Both the position numbers and the translations under genes were made by a program. A stretch of 64,000 bases of DNA, from positions 1-64,000 of the forward strand of contig CAZTDN010000014.1 in assembly GCA_964611895.1 (NCBI GenBank), written 5' to 3'. Below the pieces are notes generated by a model. It saw nothing but the letters and a program-made list of their open reading frames with translations. It did no database searches and was not told the origin of the DNA. The stretch is from JAIEOG01 sp964611895 (GTDB lineage Bacteria > Bdellovibrionota > FAC87 > UBA2466). Of this stretch, positions 1-7,087 are shown piece by piece (position 1 is the stretch's first letter; each line of letters starts with the position of its first letter).

Positions 1-55
1 TTGTCGGTGTTAAGATGGTCTCAATGAAGTATTTCCTATTATTCATTTCATTTTG
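1..55 (+). pseudogene. truncated duplicate of the 5' end of the DKNYY-family gene
   Basis: These 55 bases are identical to 7033-7087, which cover the leader, ATG and signal-peptide start of the DKNYY-family gene. Here the reading frame (ATG at 15) is cut after about 13 codons, exactly where a copy of the GGTACCCACTTACTTTTGGC repeat begins. This is therefore a gene fragment left by duplication and rearrangement, unless it is an assembly artefact at the edge of a contig. Confidence 0.7.
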
Positions 56-81
56 AATAGGTACCCACTTACTTTTGGCTA
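56..81 (+). repeat. dispersed repeat copy 1 (GGTACCCACTTACTTTTGGC family)
   Basis: A 26-base unit that recurs identically at 2789-2814 (direct) and 689-714 (inverted), with a shorter copy at 4868-4888. It begins exactly at the break in the truncated DKNYY gene. With the inverted copy at 689 it brackets a decayed gene. No transposase lies between them. A REP-like element moved in trans is one possibility, inferred from dispersal and orientation only. Confidence 0.85.
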
Positions 82-187
82 AAGAGTGGCTCCAATTTCG
101 ATACTCGTCCACTCCGCCCCGCCCAAATTCCTAGGTTTGACTGCATAAGATCCCGCATATATCGTCCTACCCAGAAGTGGGTGGTGG

Positions 188-564
188 ATGAATCGTTTCT
201 TGCTAGTCATATCAATCGTATTTAGTTTTCAATTTGCAAATGCGGGCGATCAATGTGACGGGGTGTTTAGCGATGCGGGTCAGATTCTAGTTGAGGTGCT
301 CAACAGCCCTACCGCCTGTGAAGCCTTTGCGAAAGCAGCTTTGTCCTTGGAAGAATACCGCGAACACGCCCCCGCCATATTCAATGGAATCGACTGACTC
401 GCCCGTCGAAACTGATCCCGAAGCCCTGTCGAGATGGCGGAAAAGTGAAGGCGGTCGTCTCGGGGGAGATTTTATCGGCTTATCACCTACCGGGTGTGCA
501 GGCATATCTGCTCGAGGTCTTTCCGAGGTTGATGAAGTACGCTTCTTTCACTTCCAACGAATAG
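188..564 (+). pseudogene. frameshifted gene for a small exported protein
   Basis: An ATG at 188 opens a frame with a clear signal peptide (basic start, hydrophobic core, ANAG cleavage site) that stops at 397 after 69 residues. From about 380 a second frame stays open to a TAG at 562 and reads like ordinary protein, including the stretches VKAVVSGEIL and YLLEVFPRLMKYASF. One indel near 375-395 would join the two. I therefore read it as one decayed gene rather than a 69-residue protein. The protein family is not recognised. It lies between inverted repeat copies at 56 and 689. The alternative is an intact 69-residue secreted peptide at 188-397. Confidence 0.5.
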
Positions 565-763
565 TATGAACCAAAGGCGAAAGATGCCCGTCTACTTTTC
601 GTCGAGCGAAGGTGTCAGTCTCTTCCAAGCCTGGAATGAGATTGGCACCTTTTCTGCCAGTTGAGGGGCTAGGGTCACGGTCTATTAATAGCCAAAAGTA
701 AGTGGGTACCTATTGGGTACATGGCTATTGTTCGCGCCATTTAAATTTCCTTAAAGTAAAGGA
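565..763. other. gene-poor stretch with one repeat copy
   Basis: Apart from the inverted repeat copy at 689-714 this stretch holds only short open frames. One of them (ATG at 586 to the TGA at 662-664) reads plausibly as protein and may be a further remnant of the broken gene upstream. No promoter or terminator stands out. Confidence 0.4.
689..714 (-). repeat. dispersed repeat copy 2, inverted
   Basis: Exact reverse complement of the 26-base unit at 56-81. The pair forms 26-bp inverted ends around a 659-bp segment that contains only a decayed gene. Confidence 0.85.
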
Positions 764-1216
764 CTATATAAAAGCTTCCGGAGAAACCTTAAAACGTTTC
801 GCCAGTGCTTTAACTTGACGCAAATTAAGCTCGCGTTCACCTTTCAAAATTTTAGAAACCACCGACTGTCCGCCAAGTTCCTTGGCAAGATCGGATTGAT
901 TAAGACCCTGCAGTTCCATCAAGTAGTTCAGCATCTCAGCTCCGCTGACAGGACCGTTCTTGTAATGGTTACTCTCGTAGTCCTTAATCAATTCAGCCAA
1001 AGTCATAAGATACATTTCGGCCCCACCATCCTTGGCCTCATTGAGGTAAGAAATAAGATTTTCCACAACCTTAAGAGCCACGGCATGCTGCCCCTTGGAA
1101 TCGATAGGCTGAAGAGGAAAAAGCTCTACGATCTGTAAGTAAGTGGAGTCCGCTTTGGGCGAAGAGGTTTTCACGTTCGCTTTCAAAGAGTCGATTAATT
1201 TTCTTGCGGTGTTCAT
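764..1216 (-). CDS. higA: HigA-type antitoxin (HTH)
   Basis: A 150-residue protein with a helix-turn-helix domain over about residues 90-150 (QSDLAKELGG, then SVVSKILKGERELN), as in HigA antitoxins paired with HigB_toxin proteins. Its expected roles are to neutralise the adjacent toxin and repress the shared promoter. I chose the ATG at 1216 because GGAAGGAG lies just upstream; an in-frame ATG at 1231 would overlap the toxin gene and has no such site. The toxin-first order is typical of hig loci. Two copies of a candidate operator precede the toxin gene. The acidic N-terminal half probably binds the toxin, by family analogy. Confidence 0.88.
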   Translation of the reverse strand: MNTARKLIDSLKANVKTSSPKADSTYLQIVELFPLQPIDSKGQHAVALKVVENLISYLNEAKDGGAEMYLMTLAELIKDYESNHYKNGPVSGAEMLNYLMELQGLNQSDLAKELGGQSVVSKILKGERELNLRQVKALAKRFKVSPEAFI

Positions 1217-1218
1217 AT

Positions 1219-1509
1219 TTACTCCTTCCACTTATCTTTGTCGTACTCTGCGTGGGTCAAGACATGTGTAACGAGGACGATTTTTTGTCCAAAAGTAATT
1301 TTTGTAATCGTTCTAATCTTGTTGCCACCGACATCAAAAACAGTTTGATGCCCTACAAAATCCACATTAGCCCCAAACAACTGCTTTAAATCTCGAGGGC
1401 CGCTGAAATTGAATGCCTCTACTAGCTTCACCCAACGATCCAATGCCTTCCGGCGGGTTGAATGCTTCTTCTTAAACTCCTCAATGATGATCTTGCCCAA
1501 GATATGCAC
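1219..1509 (-). CDS. higB: HigB-type mRNA interferase toxin
   Basis: A 96-residue basic protein of the HigB_toxin family in the RelE/ParE superfamily. The conserved C-terminal segment IGGNK-like (VGGNKIRTITKITF) and VLTHAEYDKDKW is clearly visible. Family members cleave ribosome-bound mRNA. I placed the start at a GTG (1509) because homologues begin just there (MxIL followed by a basic helix); an in-frame TTG at 1524 is the alternative, and neither has a strong ribosome-binding site. It ends 2 bases before the antitoxin start, so the two genes are a single transcript. Confidence 0.87.
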   Translation of the reverse strand: MHILGKIIIEEFKKKHSTRRKALDRWVKLVEAFNFSGPRDLKQLFGANVDFVGHQTVFDVGGNKIRTITKITFGQKIVLVTHVLTHAEYDKDKWKE

Positions 1510-1516
1510 AATTAAA

Positions 1517-1566
1517 TATAGCAAATTGCCATAAATAGATCAATGAAATTATAGCAAAATGCCATA
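1517..1566 (-). promoter_or_regulatory. tandem operator repeats upstream of higBA
   Basis: Two near-identical 17-mers, TATAGCAAATTGCCATA (1517-1533) and TATAGCAAAATGCCATA (1550-1566), are spaced 33 bp start to start, about three helical turns. Each is an imperfect dyad. They lie directly before the toxin start, where a HigA repressor would act. The DNA-binding role is inferred. Confidence 0.65.
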
Positions 1567-1790
1567 TTTAGCGAGCTGAGCCAGGTATACGATCGCCATT
1601 CAAATTCGATACACCTTACTTAGGAAATATCGGCCCCCAAACACCCCTTTAAAACCCTAATAAAATTATGTGCTTATTAGTTTTGGTGCCCATGCGAGCG
1701 GTTCGGACCCTAAAAGCCACACGGAGACTTATTCACGGTGGGGACTTGACCTCCACGTTTGACACCGGAAAGCCGCATCCAATCGACAGG

Positions 1791-1949
1791 CTATTTTGTG
1801 TTCTTCATTTCACAAAACGCCCCGTTTTGCCGCGGTCCACCAATATTATTTAACACCGCGAGATTAGCTTTTTTGTCATCGCCAGTTAAACCGCGTGTGA
1901 AATGAATCACATGGAAGCCAAGATCGATCTCCACTGTATTGTAATGGAT
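1791..1949 (-). pseudogene. remnant of an unidentified coding sequence
   Basis: Between the hig operators and the terminator at 1955, the minus strand holds an open stretch of about 52 codons ending in TAG at 1791. It reads like real protein (VEIDLGFHVIHFTRGLTGDD, then VLNNIGGP) but has no start with a ribosome-binding site and lies downstream of a terminator. I take it as a fragment of a lost gene; the family is unknown. The rest of 1567-2006 shows nothing else. Confidence 0.35.
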
Positions 1950-1954
1950 GTGTG

Positions 1955-1980
1955 AAAAAGGGGGGAGCAAAGCCCCCCTT
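1955..1980 (-). terminator. intrinsic terminator of the secreted-protein gene at 2007
   Basis: On the minus strand AAGGGGGG and CCCCCCTT pair across a 7-base loop and are followed by TTTTT, just beyond the stop codon at 2007. A textbook Rho-independent terminator. Confidence 0.8.
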
Positions 1981-2006
1981 CAAGCAAGACAAACCGAACC
2001 GGTTCC

Positions 2007-2492
2007 TTACTTACAATTTACGTGTAGCGATATATAGGCACCAGAATTATCGATCGCGTTCACAAACACTGTCTCAGGCGTCGAAGGAAGGCCTGTTACC
2101 CAGCCGAGTGGAAAACGACTCCCTGAAGCGTCTCTCAGTGAAACATCAAACTTTGCATGCTCCCCTACATTAGCCGCGCAATACTTATTCCGGACCTGAT
2201 CGATCAAATCATTGCTATCACTATAAGGTAACGAAATATGATCGAAGGCAGGCGTATTTAATCCATCCACGCAATATTCTAAATCGGTTCGCTGCACGGC
2301 AAGATTCGACTCACCTACCACATTAACGGATTCAAGCTTGCGACAAGCAGGTCCGCTTAACTTTGTAAGGATTTTTACATAAATTGCTTTCCCCCCCGGC
2401 TCTTTCGATCCCGTAGCAAAGGAAGCGGAAACAAACAAAAAACCAACTAAAAACAGGGAAAATGAAGCAGAAATGCTAGATGACGTTTTCAT
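2007..2492 (-). CDS. small exported protein of unknown function
   Basis: A 161-residue protein with a signal peptide (residues 1-26, cleavage near SFATG). The mature part has four cysteines (in PACRKLE, EYCVDG, KYCAAN and the terminal NCK), so two disulphides are possible. The start is supported by AGGAGA six bases upstream. No family is recognised. The gene stands alone, with its own terminator at 1955-1980, between a toxin-antitoxin locus and a repeat copy, in a region of probable horizontal origin. Confidence 0.65.
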   Translation of the reverse strand: MKTSSSISASFSLFLVGFLFVSASFATGSKEPGGKAIYVKILTKLSGPACRKLESVNVVGESNLAVQRTDLEYCVDGLNTPAFDHISLPYSDSNDLIDQVRNKYCAANVGEHAKFDVSLRDASGSRFPLGWVTGLPSTPETVFVNAIDNSGAYISLHVNCK

Positions 2493-2788
2493 TGAGTTCT
2501 CCTTTTTGGTTTAAATCGTACAGGAGCTCAAAGAACTTTGCATTGGATACTTCGTCGGAAGTTAAACTTATTGCCAGTGAATCTTATCAATCCATTTTAG
2601 ATGATAGCGATCGATTAAAAAGCGTAGAAGCGTTAACGTATCCAACTCCACCGGTGCAGCGGTGGGCGCCGTTGTTTCGCGTTGGCGGATTGAGTCTGGA
2701 ATCCTGATATTAACTAAACCCATACCTGTATATGGGCTTGTATTATACAGGCAACCGCGGCTCATTTCGTTAATCATCGCATAATTTA
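2493..2788. other. intergenic stretch without a supported gene
   Basis: Apart from the leader of the minus-strand gene at 2492, only short open frames are seen on either strand. A perfect TATAAT on the minus strand near 2735-2740 could be a promoter element for the gene ending at 2007, but no convincing -35 accompanies it. The interval ends at repeat copy 3. Confidence 0.35.
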
Positions 2789-2814
2789 AATAGGTACCCA
2801 CTTACTTTTGGCTA
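2789..2814 (+). repeat. dispersed repeat copy 3
   Basis: Identical to the 26-base unit at 56-81. Together with the copy at 4868-4888, in the same orientation, it brackets the DJ-1/DUF5946 cassette. Confidence 0.85.
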
Positions 2815-2883
2815 TTAGTTATGTAAGCTTTTTCGAGCGAAGGGCTACCGGTCTTGAATTCTTCGCATTGAGATGGAGCTGCA

Positions 2884-3438
2884 ATGAATATTGGAATTGT
2901 AGTTTTTGAAAACTTCACTGATTTGGATTTTTACTTGCCCTGGGATTTGCTTAACCGTGTTCGACTTCTTAAGTTGAACGACAATTGGAATGTTGAAATT
3001 TTGAGCGATTCGCCAAGCCTGAAGTCAATGGCAGGATTAAGTATTCAATCTACCAAACCACTGAAGTTCGCAAATGAATGTGATGCCGTTTTTCTTTGTA
3101 GTGGATATGAAACTCGTAAACTCATTAATGATCAAAAGTTTATGAACAGTTTTCGACTTGATCCTTCAAAACAATTTATAGCTGCAATCGACTCCGGTGC
3201 TCTAATTCTTGGAGCGCTAGGACTTTTAGAAGGAAAAAAAGCCACCACTTATCCGACAGCGTTCGAAGCGCTTAGCACTTATTGTGAGGTTGTCGAAGCA
3301 CCATTCGTTGAAGTCGGCTCTATCGCAACTGGAGCACGATGCCTGAGCGCAGACAGGCTCGCACTTTGGATCATTGAGAAGTTGGTTGGCAGAGACATAG
3401 CCGAAAAAGTTTATGAGGCAGTGCGTCCTCTCGGCTGA
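2884..3438 (+). CDS. DJ-1/PfpI family protein lacking the nucleophile cysteine
   Basis: A 184-residue protein with the DJ-1/PfpI fold: IGIVVFENFTDLDF at the N-terminus matches the family start (VLVFDGFxxLD), and AIDSGALILGALGLL (about residues 101-115) is the nucleophile elbow. In active family members this elbow reads CxGA; here the cysteine is replaced by aspartate, so the usual glyoxalase or hydrolase chemistry is unlikely. It may be a binding or regulatory protein. The next gene starts 33 bp downstream, so the two are probably co-transcribed. The gene looks richer in A+T than those beyond 10 kb. Confidence 0.8.
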   Translation: MNIGIVVFENFTDLDFYLPWDLLNRVRLLKLNDNWNVEILSDSPSLKSMAGLSIQSTKPLKFANECDAVFLCSGYETRKLINDQKFMNSFRLDPSKQFIAAIDSGALILGALGLLEGKKATTYPTAFEALSTYCEVVEAPFVEVGSIATGARCLSADRLALWIIEKLVGRDIAEKVYEAVRPLG

Positions 3439-3471
3439 GACAACGACTATCAGCAAAACAGAGAGGTCTTT

Positions 3472-3849
3472 ATGTATGGCGACTTTCAGTATATGAAGTT
3501 CCACCGCTGGACTGTGGATGCCTACGCCGCCCAGCACCCGGGCAAGCCTGAGCCCCGGACGATTCAATCGGTCTATATGCATCTTCTTGCCTTATTTCTT
3601 CAGATAGAAAGACAGGCCGACCCGTCGTTTGTGGGAAAAGTGATGCAGAGGGTTGCCGAGACGAAGAAAGGTAAACTTCATTGGCTTACCCCGCCCAAGG
3701 ACCTTGGGAATATCACTGTAGTTCAGGTCGCCCCGGCAGCTTCTCCGGAGGAGCATAGTGAAAAGGTTAAAGCGTGGGGACTCTGCGTGTGGGAAGCGTG
3801 GCAGGAGCATCATGCGCCCATCCAGGCTCTGGCAAGGGAGTACCTATAA
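3472..3849 (+). CDS. DUF5946 family protein, short N-terminus
   Basis: A 125-residue protein with the DUF5946 signature HRWTVDAYAAQHPG followed by SVYMHLLALFL, and a C-terminal WxxxVWxAWxxHH-like segment (CVWEAWQEHHAP). Family members usually carry an extra N-terminal, probably zinc-binding, part that is missing here. The start ATG has AGAGAGG upstream. Similarity appears to extend a few codons before the ATG, in frame with the stop of the preceding gene, which hints at truncation. Function is unknown. The stop overlaps the ATG of a short in-frame extension of the next gene (TAATG). Confidence 0.75.
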   Translation: MYGDFQYMKFHRWTVDAYAAQHPGKPEPRTIQSVYMHLLALFLQIERQADPSFVGKVMQRVAETKKGKLHWLTPPKDLGNITVVQVAPAASPEEHSEKVKAWGLCVWEAWQEHHAPIQALAREYL

Positions 3850-3956
3850 TGTCTGCAAAGAAGAACGAACAAGACCATGACGTGAAATACTGGATCTGGA
3901 GGCTGGAGAAAGTGCTCGTGATTGAACAATCTGTCATTGCCGAAGGGGAAAAGCCC

Positions 3957-4865
3957 ATGTTTAAGCTGTTTTTACTAGTAGTGGCGTTATTGATTTTTGG
4001 AGCAAATGTTATGGCAAAAGATAAGAAGGTACTCATCGTAGTGTCGAGTGAGAACAAAATCACGTTGAAAGATAATGTGACTCACACGACAGGCTTTTTC
4101 CTTTCTGAACTCATGGTACCAACGAAGGCTCTATTAAATGCTGGCTACGAAATAACAGTCGCTAACCCGACCGGAAACCGCCCCGTCATGGATAAAAACA
4201 GTGATTCTGCGTTTTGGTTCGGTGATGTACCAGGGGCTTCGGCCGAAGCAAAAGCAAAGGCACAAAGGGATTATGCAGAGGCTCGGGCATTGTGTGAACG
4301 GCTCAGACTTTGCGGAAACCGCGATTCAGTGGAAGCTCCTGAAGCAGCTAGAAAGTTGAGGGATGTAATTGGAGAGCTGGGCCAGTTTGCGGGGGTTTTC
4401 TTTCCGGGAGGACATGCACCAATGGAAGACTTGTGGAAAGACCGGGATGTAGGAACCGTCCTGCGGTTCTTTCACAAAGCGGGAAAGCCGACTGGTCTGA
4501 TCTGTCACGGTCCAATTGCGCTACTGGCTTCGCTTGCCAATCCGGAATCCTTCATCCGAGCAATAATCAGTGACGACCGCGCAGGCATTCAGAAGACATC
4601 CCAAGAATGGATCTACAAAGGTTACGCCATGACTATTTTTACAACCAGAGAGGAACAACAAGAGGAACCGGGTCAAGACAACGCTTTGGGCGGGTATGTG
4701 AAATTTTACCCGGATTCCGCTCTCGAAATGGCAGGTGGGTTTGTAAAACGGGCCGATAAATGGCAGAGCAACGTCATACGGGACCGTGAACTTGTTACCG
4801 GACAAAACCCCTTTTCCGACAAAGAGTTTGCTCGTGTATTCGTTCAGGCGCTGAGTGAGCTGTAA
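3957..4865 (+). CDS. exported DJ-1/PfpI (Hsp31-like) protein
   Basis: A 302-residue protein. A signal peptide (residues 1-21, ending NVMA) precedes a DJ-1/PfpI domain with GVFFPGGHAPMEDL and the nucleophile elbow LICHGPIALLA, whose cysteine is intact. Relatives include Hsp31-like chaperone/glyoxalase proteins; a periplasmic location follows from the signal. I chose the ATG at 3957 because of the signal peptide and GAAGGGG upstream. An in-frame ATG at 3849 overlapping the previous stop would add 36 residues and hide the signal. The stop at 4865 abuts repeat copy 4. Confidence 0.82.
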   Translation: MFKLFLLVVALLIFGANVMAKDKKVLIVVSSENKITLKDNVTHTTGFFLSELMVPTKALLNAGYEITVANPTGNRPVMDKNSDSAFWFGDVPGASAEAKAKAQRDYAEARALCERLRLCGNRDSVEAPEAARKLRDVIGELGQFAGVFFPGGHAPMEDLWKDRDVGTVLRFFHKAGKPTGLICHGPIALLASLANPESFIRAIISDDRAGIQKTSQEWIYKGYAMTIFTTREEQQEEPGQDNALGGYVKFYPDSALEMAGGFVKRADKWQSNVIRDRELVTGQNPFSDKEFARVFVQALSEL

Positions 4866-4990
4866 AAGGTACCCACTTACTTTTGGCTCAATGTATAGGC
4901 ATCCGGACGGGACTCGAACTTCATAAGCGTGATTGCATTGCAGAAGCGAATGCGCTCGTTCTGATTGATCAGGACTCCGTGATATGGTAG
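4866..4990 (-). pseudogene. possible C-terminal gene remnant ending in the repeat
   Basis: On the minus strand an open frame of about 35 codons (from a TAG near 5015) runs into the repeat and stops there. It reads like protein, for example HGVLINQNERIRFCNA and LMKFESRPDAY. It has no start signal and overlaps the 5' end of the opposite gene. It may be the tail of a lost gene whose stop codon is supplied by the repeat. Weak evidence. Confidence 0.25.
4868..4888 (+). repeat. dispersed repeat copy 4 (shorter)
   Basis: GGTACCCACTTACTTTTGGC plus one base, two bases after the stop of the DJ-1 gene. It lacks the AATA and final TA flanks of the longer copies. Confidence 0.8.
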
Positions 4991-5000
4991 GCGGGTGCTA

Positions 5001-5603
5001 ATGCAGCGTTTCTATTCGACACTCATTCTTATGACCCTTGCTCTTTCAACGGCGTCCGAAGGAGTAAGCCTATGCCTGAGTTATCTTGCGGCGAACGTAT
5101 TTCCGACGTTTCAAGCTGTGGCTCCCGGCTTTAGGCAACCCATTCCCTATCAGGGTGAGATGCTGTTGTTTGGCGCTGGGAAGGGAATTTTCGTTTGGCA
5201 GGAGAACGACCGGCTTTTTGTTGCGTCAAAATCGGGGCAACTTTTGGCTAATGAGACGCTACCGTTTCAAGCTCGTTCCATTGTGATTCTGCCCAATATC
5301 GCAGCTACCCCGTCCCACGCGGAGGATCTCCCCATGCATCTCATTGGTGTAGCCGGAGCCAATCGGCTGGTTATTTATCAGTTCGATCCTAGTGTAGCGT
5401 TTGACCTTAGACTCAACGCACTCGATTTTTTTGAACCGGGATATTACCCACAGCGAATGGAAGCTAGAATGACATCGGTTGAGGGCTCACCGGTGGAAAT
5501 TCCAGAATTTGAATTATTCGGCGATCGCGATGAGCAAACCAAACTGCATTTAAGAATGAACCGTCTCAAGATGCTCCCCTCTCAACTCCCGGATCAATCG
5601 TGA
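5001..5603 (+). CDS. exported protein of unknown function
   Basis: A 200-residue protein with an N-terminal signal peptide (QRFYSTLILMTLALSTASEG) and a mature part of mostly beta character (FGAGKGIFVWQENDRLFVA, HLIGVAGANRLVIYQFD). The ATG at 5001 follows GGTAGGCGG; a GTG two codons earlier is an alternative. It has no recognised family and stands alone, between a repeat-bounded cassette and a convergent LysR regulator. The beta-rich segments might belong to a propeller-like or lipoprotein-type fold, but this is a guess. Confidence 0.6.
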   Translation: MQRFYSTLILMTLALSTASEGVSLCLSYLAANVFPTFQAVAPGFRQPIPYQGEMLLFGAGKGIFVWQENDRLFVASKSGQLLANETLPFQARSIVILPNIAATPSHAEDLPMHLIGVAGANRLVIYQFDPSVAFDLRLNALDFFEPGYYPQRMEARMTSVEGSPVEIPEFELFGDRDEQTKLHLRMNRLKMLPSQLPDQS

Positions 5604-5631
5604 AGTGATTGGCCTTATCTCCCGCCCTTTC

Positions 5632-6492
5632 TCAACCCAACTCCCGCACAGCCCTCGCAATTTTTCTGACGACTTGATTCTCCGGTAGATCGGAGCGTTG
5701 AACCAAAAACACCTCATTCTTTGAAGCCTTTAATCCTGGAAAGGGAATTTCCACGAGACGTTTTGAAGTATGCACGCTTTCATTGTGCATTCCAGCAACA
5801 AAGGTCGGCAAGTACGCCACACAAAGCCCCTCTCGACAAAGCTGCAGCGCGGACTCCATCAAAGTGACTCTATATTTTTGAAGACGAAAAACTTCGTGAT
5901 CTAGCCACCCATCGAGCCCCACCATCTTTGTTGGACTTCCGTAAAGTGGAGCAATAGGAACTACAAAAGGTAGCGAGTTGTGCTTTTCTTGCAAGAACTT
6001 AGCAAGTCCGAAGACACGCATTCTTACCTGGCCCACTGACAAGAAAGTAACACCCGAATGAGGAATTGGAAGGTACGTTATCCCCACATCTGAGTGCCCG
6101 TTGGCAATGGCTCTCTCAATCTCGCCGGGCAGAAGTTCTCTCAGTTCGAGATTCCAATCTGGAAAATGTTTTCTCAACAGCGATCCTAAGAAGTATGTTG
6201 AAAACACTTCAAATGTCGCCATGCGAAGAACTGAATGGGAACTCCCCTCAACCGGTCTAAGGCGCTTCACCTGTTCAATAGCTTGTTCAGCGCGGGGTAG
6301 TAGCGCTTTGCCCTGCTCAGTAAGCACAATTCCCCGACCAGATCTTCGGAACACTGCCGCACCAAACTCTGACTCGAACACGCTCATCGCCTTTGACAAT
6401 GCGGCAGGCGAAACATGGAGAATGGCCGACGCTGCTGCAAGACTCCCCGCCCTAGCAATTGTAACAAAATAAAAGATTCTATTAATATCCAT
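5632..6492 (-). CDS. LysR-family transcriptional regulator
   Basis: A 286-residue LysR-type regulator: winged helix-turn-helix at residues 1-60 (FYFVTIARAGSLAAASAILH, then SPAALSKAMSVFESEFGAAV), followed by an effector-binding domain. It is transcribed divergently from the gene for a 57-residue exported peptide. A perfect 10-bp inverted repeat at 6506-6530 lies between the starts, so it probably controls that gene and itself. The effector cannot be told from sequence. Confidence 0.9.
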   Translation of the reverse strand: MDINRIFYFVTIARAGSLAAASAILHVSPAALSKAMSVFESEFGAAVFRRSGRGIVLTEQGKALLPRAEQAIEQVKRLRPVEGSSHSVLRMATFEVFSTYFLGSLLRKHFPDWNLELRELLPGEIERAIANGHSDVGITYLPIPHSGVTFLSVGQVRMRVFGLAKFLQEKHNSLPFVVPIAPLYGSPTKMVGLDGWLDHEVFRLQKYRVTLMESALQLCREGLCVAYLPTFVAGMHNESVHTSKRLVEIPFPGLKASKNEVFLVQRSDLPENQVVRKIARAVRELG

Positions 6493-6505
6493 TGGTTAAT
6501 GATTC

Positions 6506-6530
6506 TTGAATATAATTTTCTTATATTCAA
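6506..6530. promoter_or_regulatory. inverted repeat, probable LysR operator
   Basis: TTGAATATAA and TTATATTCAA form a perfect dyad with a 5-base spacer (TTTTC). It sits 13 bp from the LysR start codon and 36 bp before the small peptide gene, where autoregulating LysR proteins bind. Confidence 0.7.
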
Positions 6531-6566
6531 CATTAAAAGAGGGGATAGTGGGCTCAGGAGGAAGTT

Positions 6567-6740
6567 ATGAAACTGATTTCGTCTCTAATATTTCTTGGTT
6601 CTTTTGCGCTTTTCGCAACAAACGGCGAAATAAAACAATCGGCTAAAGTAGTAGTATCAGGGCACGCATGTGCTGAAGGTGAGTACTACTGTGCAACATT
6701 TAAAATGTGCGTACCTGATACTTGGGACTGCTCTTGGTAG
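6567..6740 (+). CDS. 57-residue exported cysteine-containing peptide
   Basis: The ATG at 6567 has an excellent ribosome-binding site (CAGGAGGAAGTT). The product has a hydrophobic signal sequence (MKLISSLIFLGSFALFA) and a short mature part of about 38 residues with four cysteines: GHACAEGEYYC, then KMCVP and WDCSW. Two disulphides are possible. Its promoter region is shared with the divergent LysR gene, which probably regulates it. The family is not recognised. The strong ribosome-binding site, signal peptide and divergent regulator make it likely to be real despite its size. Confidence 0.7.
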   Translation: MKLISSLIFLGSFALFATNGEIKQSAKVVVSGHACAEGEYYCATFKMCVPDTWDCSW

Positions 6741-7032
6741 CAGTTCTTTACGAATTTCGGCGGAAAAGGCTATTTGAACGCTATACAAGAAGAAAGTCCA
6801 CCGCCACCCCTCCTCCTCCCTCCCCTATGAGAAAAACTTGCGTGCCCCTAGGAACAGCCTTGATCATCTCCTTGGCTAGGGACGCATAGTTTGGAAAAAC
6901 AAAGACCAGATATCAAAGCGGAGTAGCGTCTCACCCAGCGCAAGTTAGACCAGAAAACCTGATGAGTTAAGCGGAAGTTGAAAACCAGCGAATTTATTGA
7001 ACGTGCTTTTGTTTACTCTGCATAAACCGATC
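6741..7032. other. intergenic stretch, possible minus-strand gene remnant
   Basis: No supported gene. On the minus strand 6781-6912 stays open for about 43 codons and reads plausibly as protein (FPNYASLAKEMIKAVPRG), but it has no start signal. It could be a decayed gene end or chance. Confidence 0.3.
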
Positions 7033-7087
7033 TTGTCGGTGTTAAGATGGTCTCAATGAAGTATTTCCTATTATTCATTTCATTTTG
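7033..7087 (+). repeat. second copy of the 55-bp duplication
   Basis: Identical to 1-55. Here it is the intact leader and 5' end of the DKNYY-family gene, so this is the original copy. Confidence 0.85.

Noticed and set aside
56..714. Insertion sequence with 26-bp inverted ends
   Set aside because: No transposase lies inside and the same unit occurs singly and in direct orientation elsewhere.
2568..2801. Minus-strand 77-codon open frame
   Set aside because: It begins inside the dispersed repeat, has no ribosome-binding site and resembles no family.
4900..4985. tRNA-like T-arm (GTTCGAGTCCC on the minus strand)
   Set aside because: The flanking bases do not pair into a T stem and no cloverleaf forms; the stretch reads better as a remnant of coding sequence.
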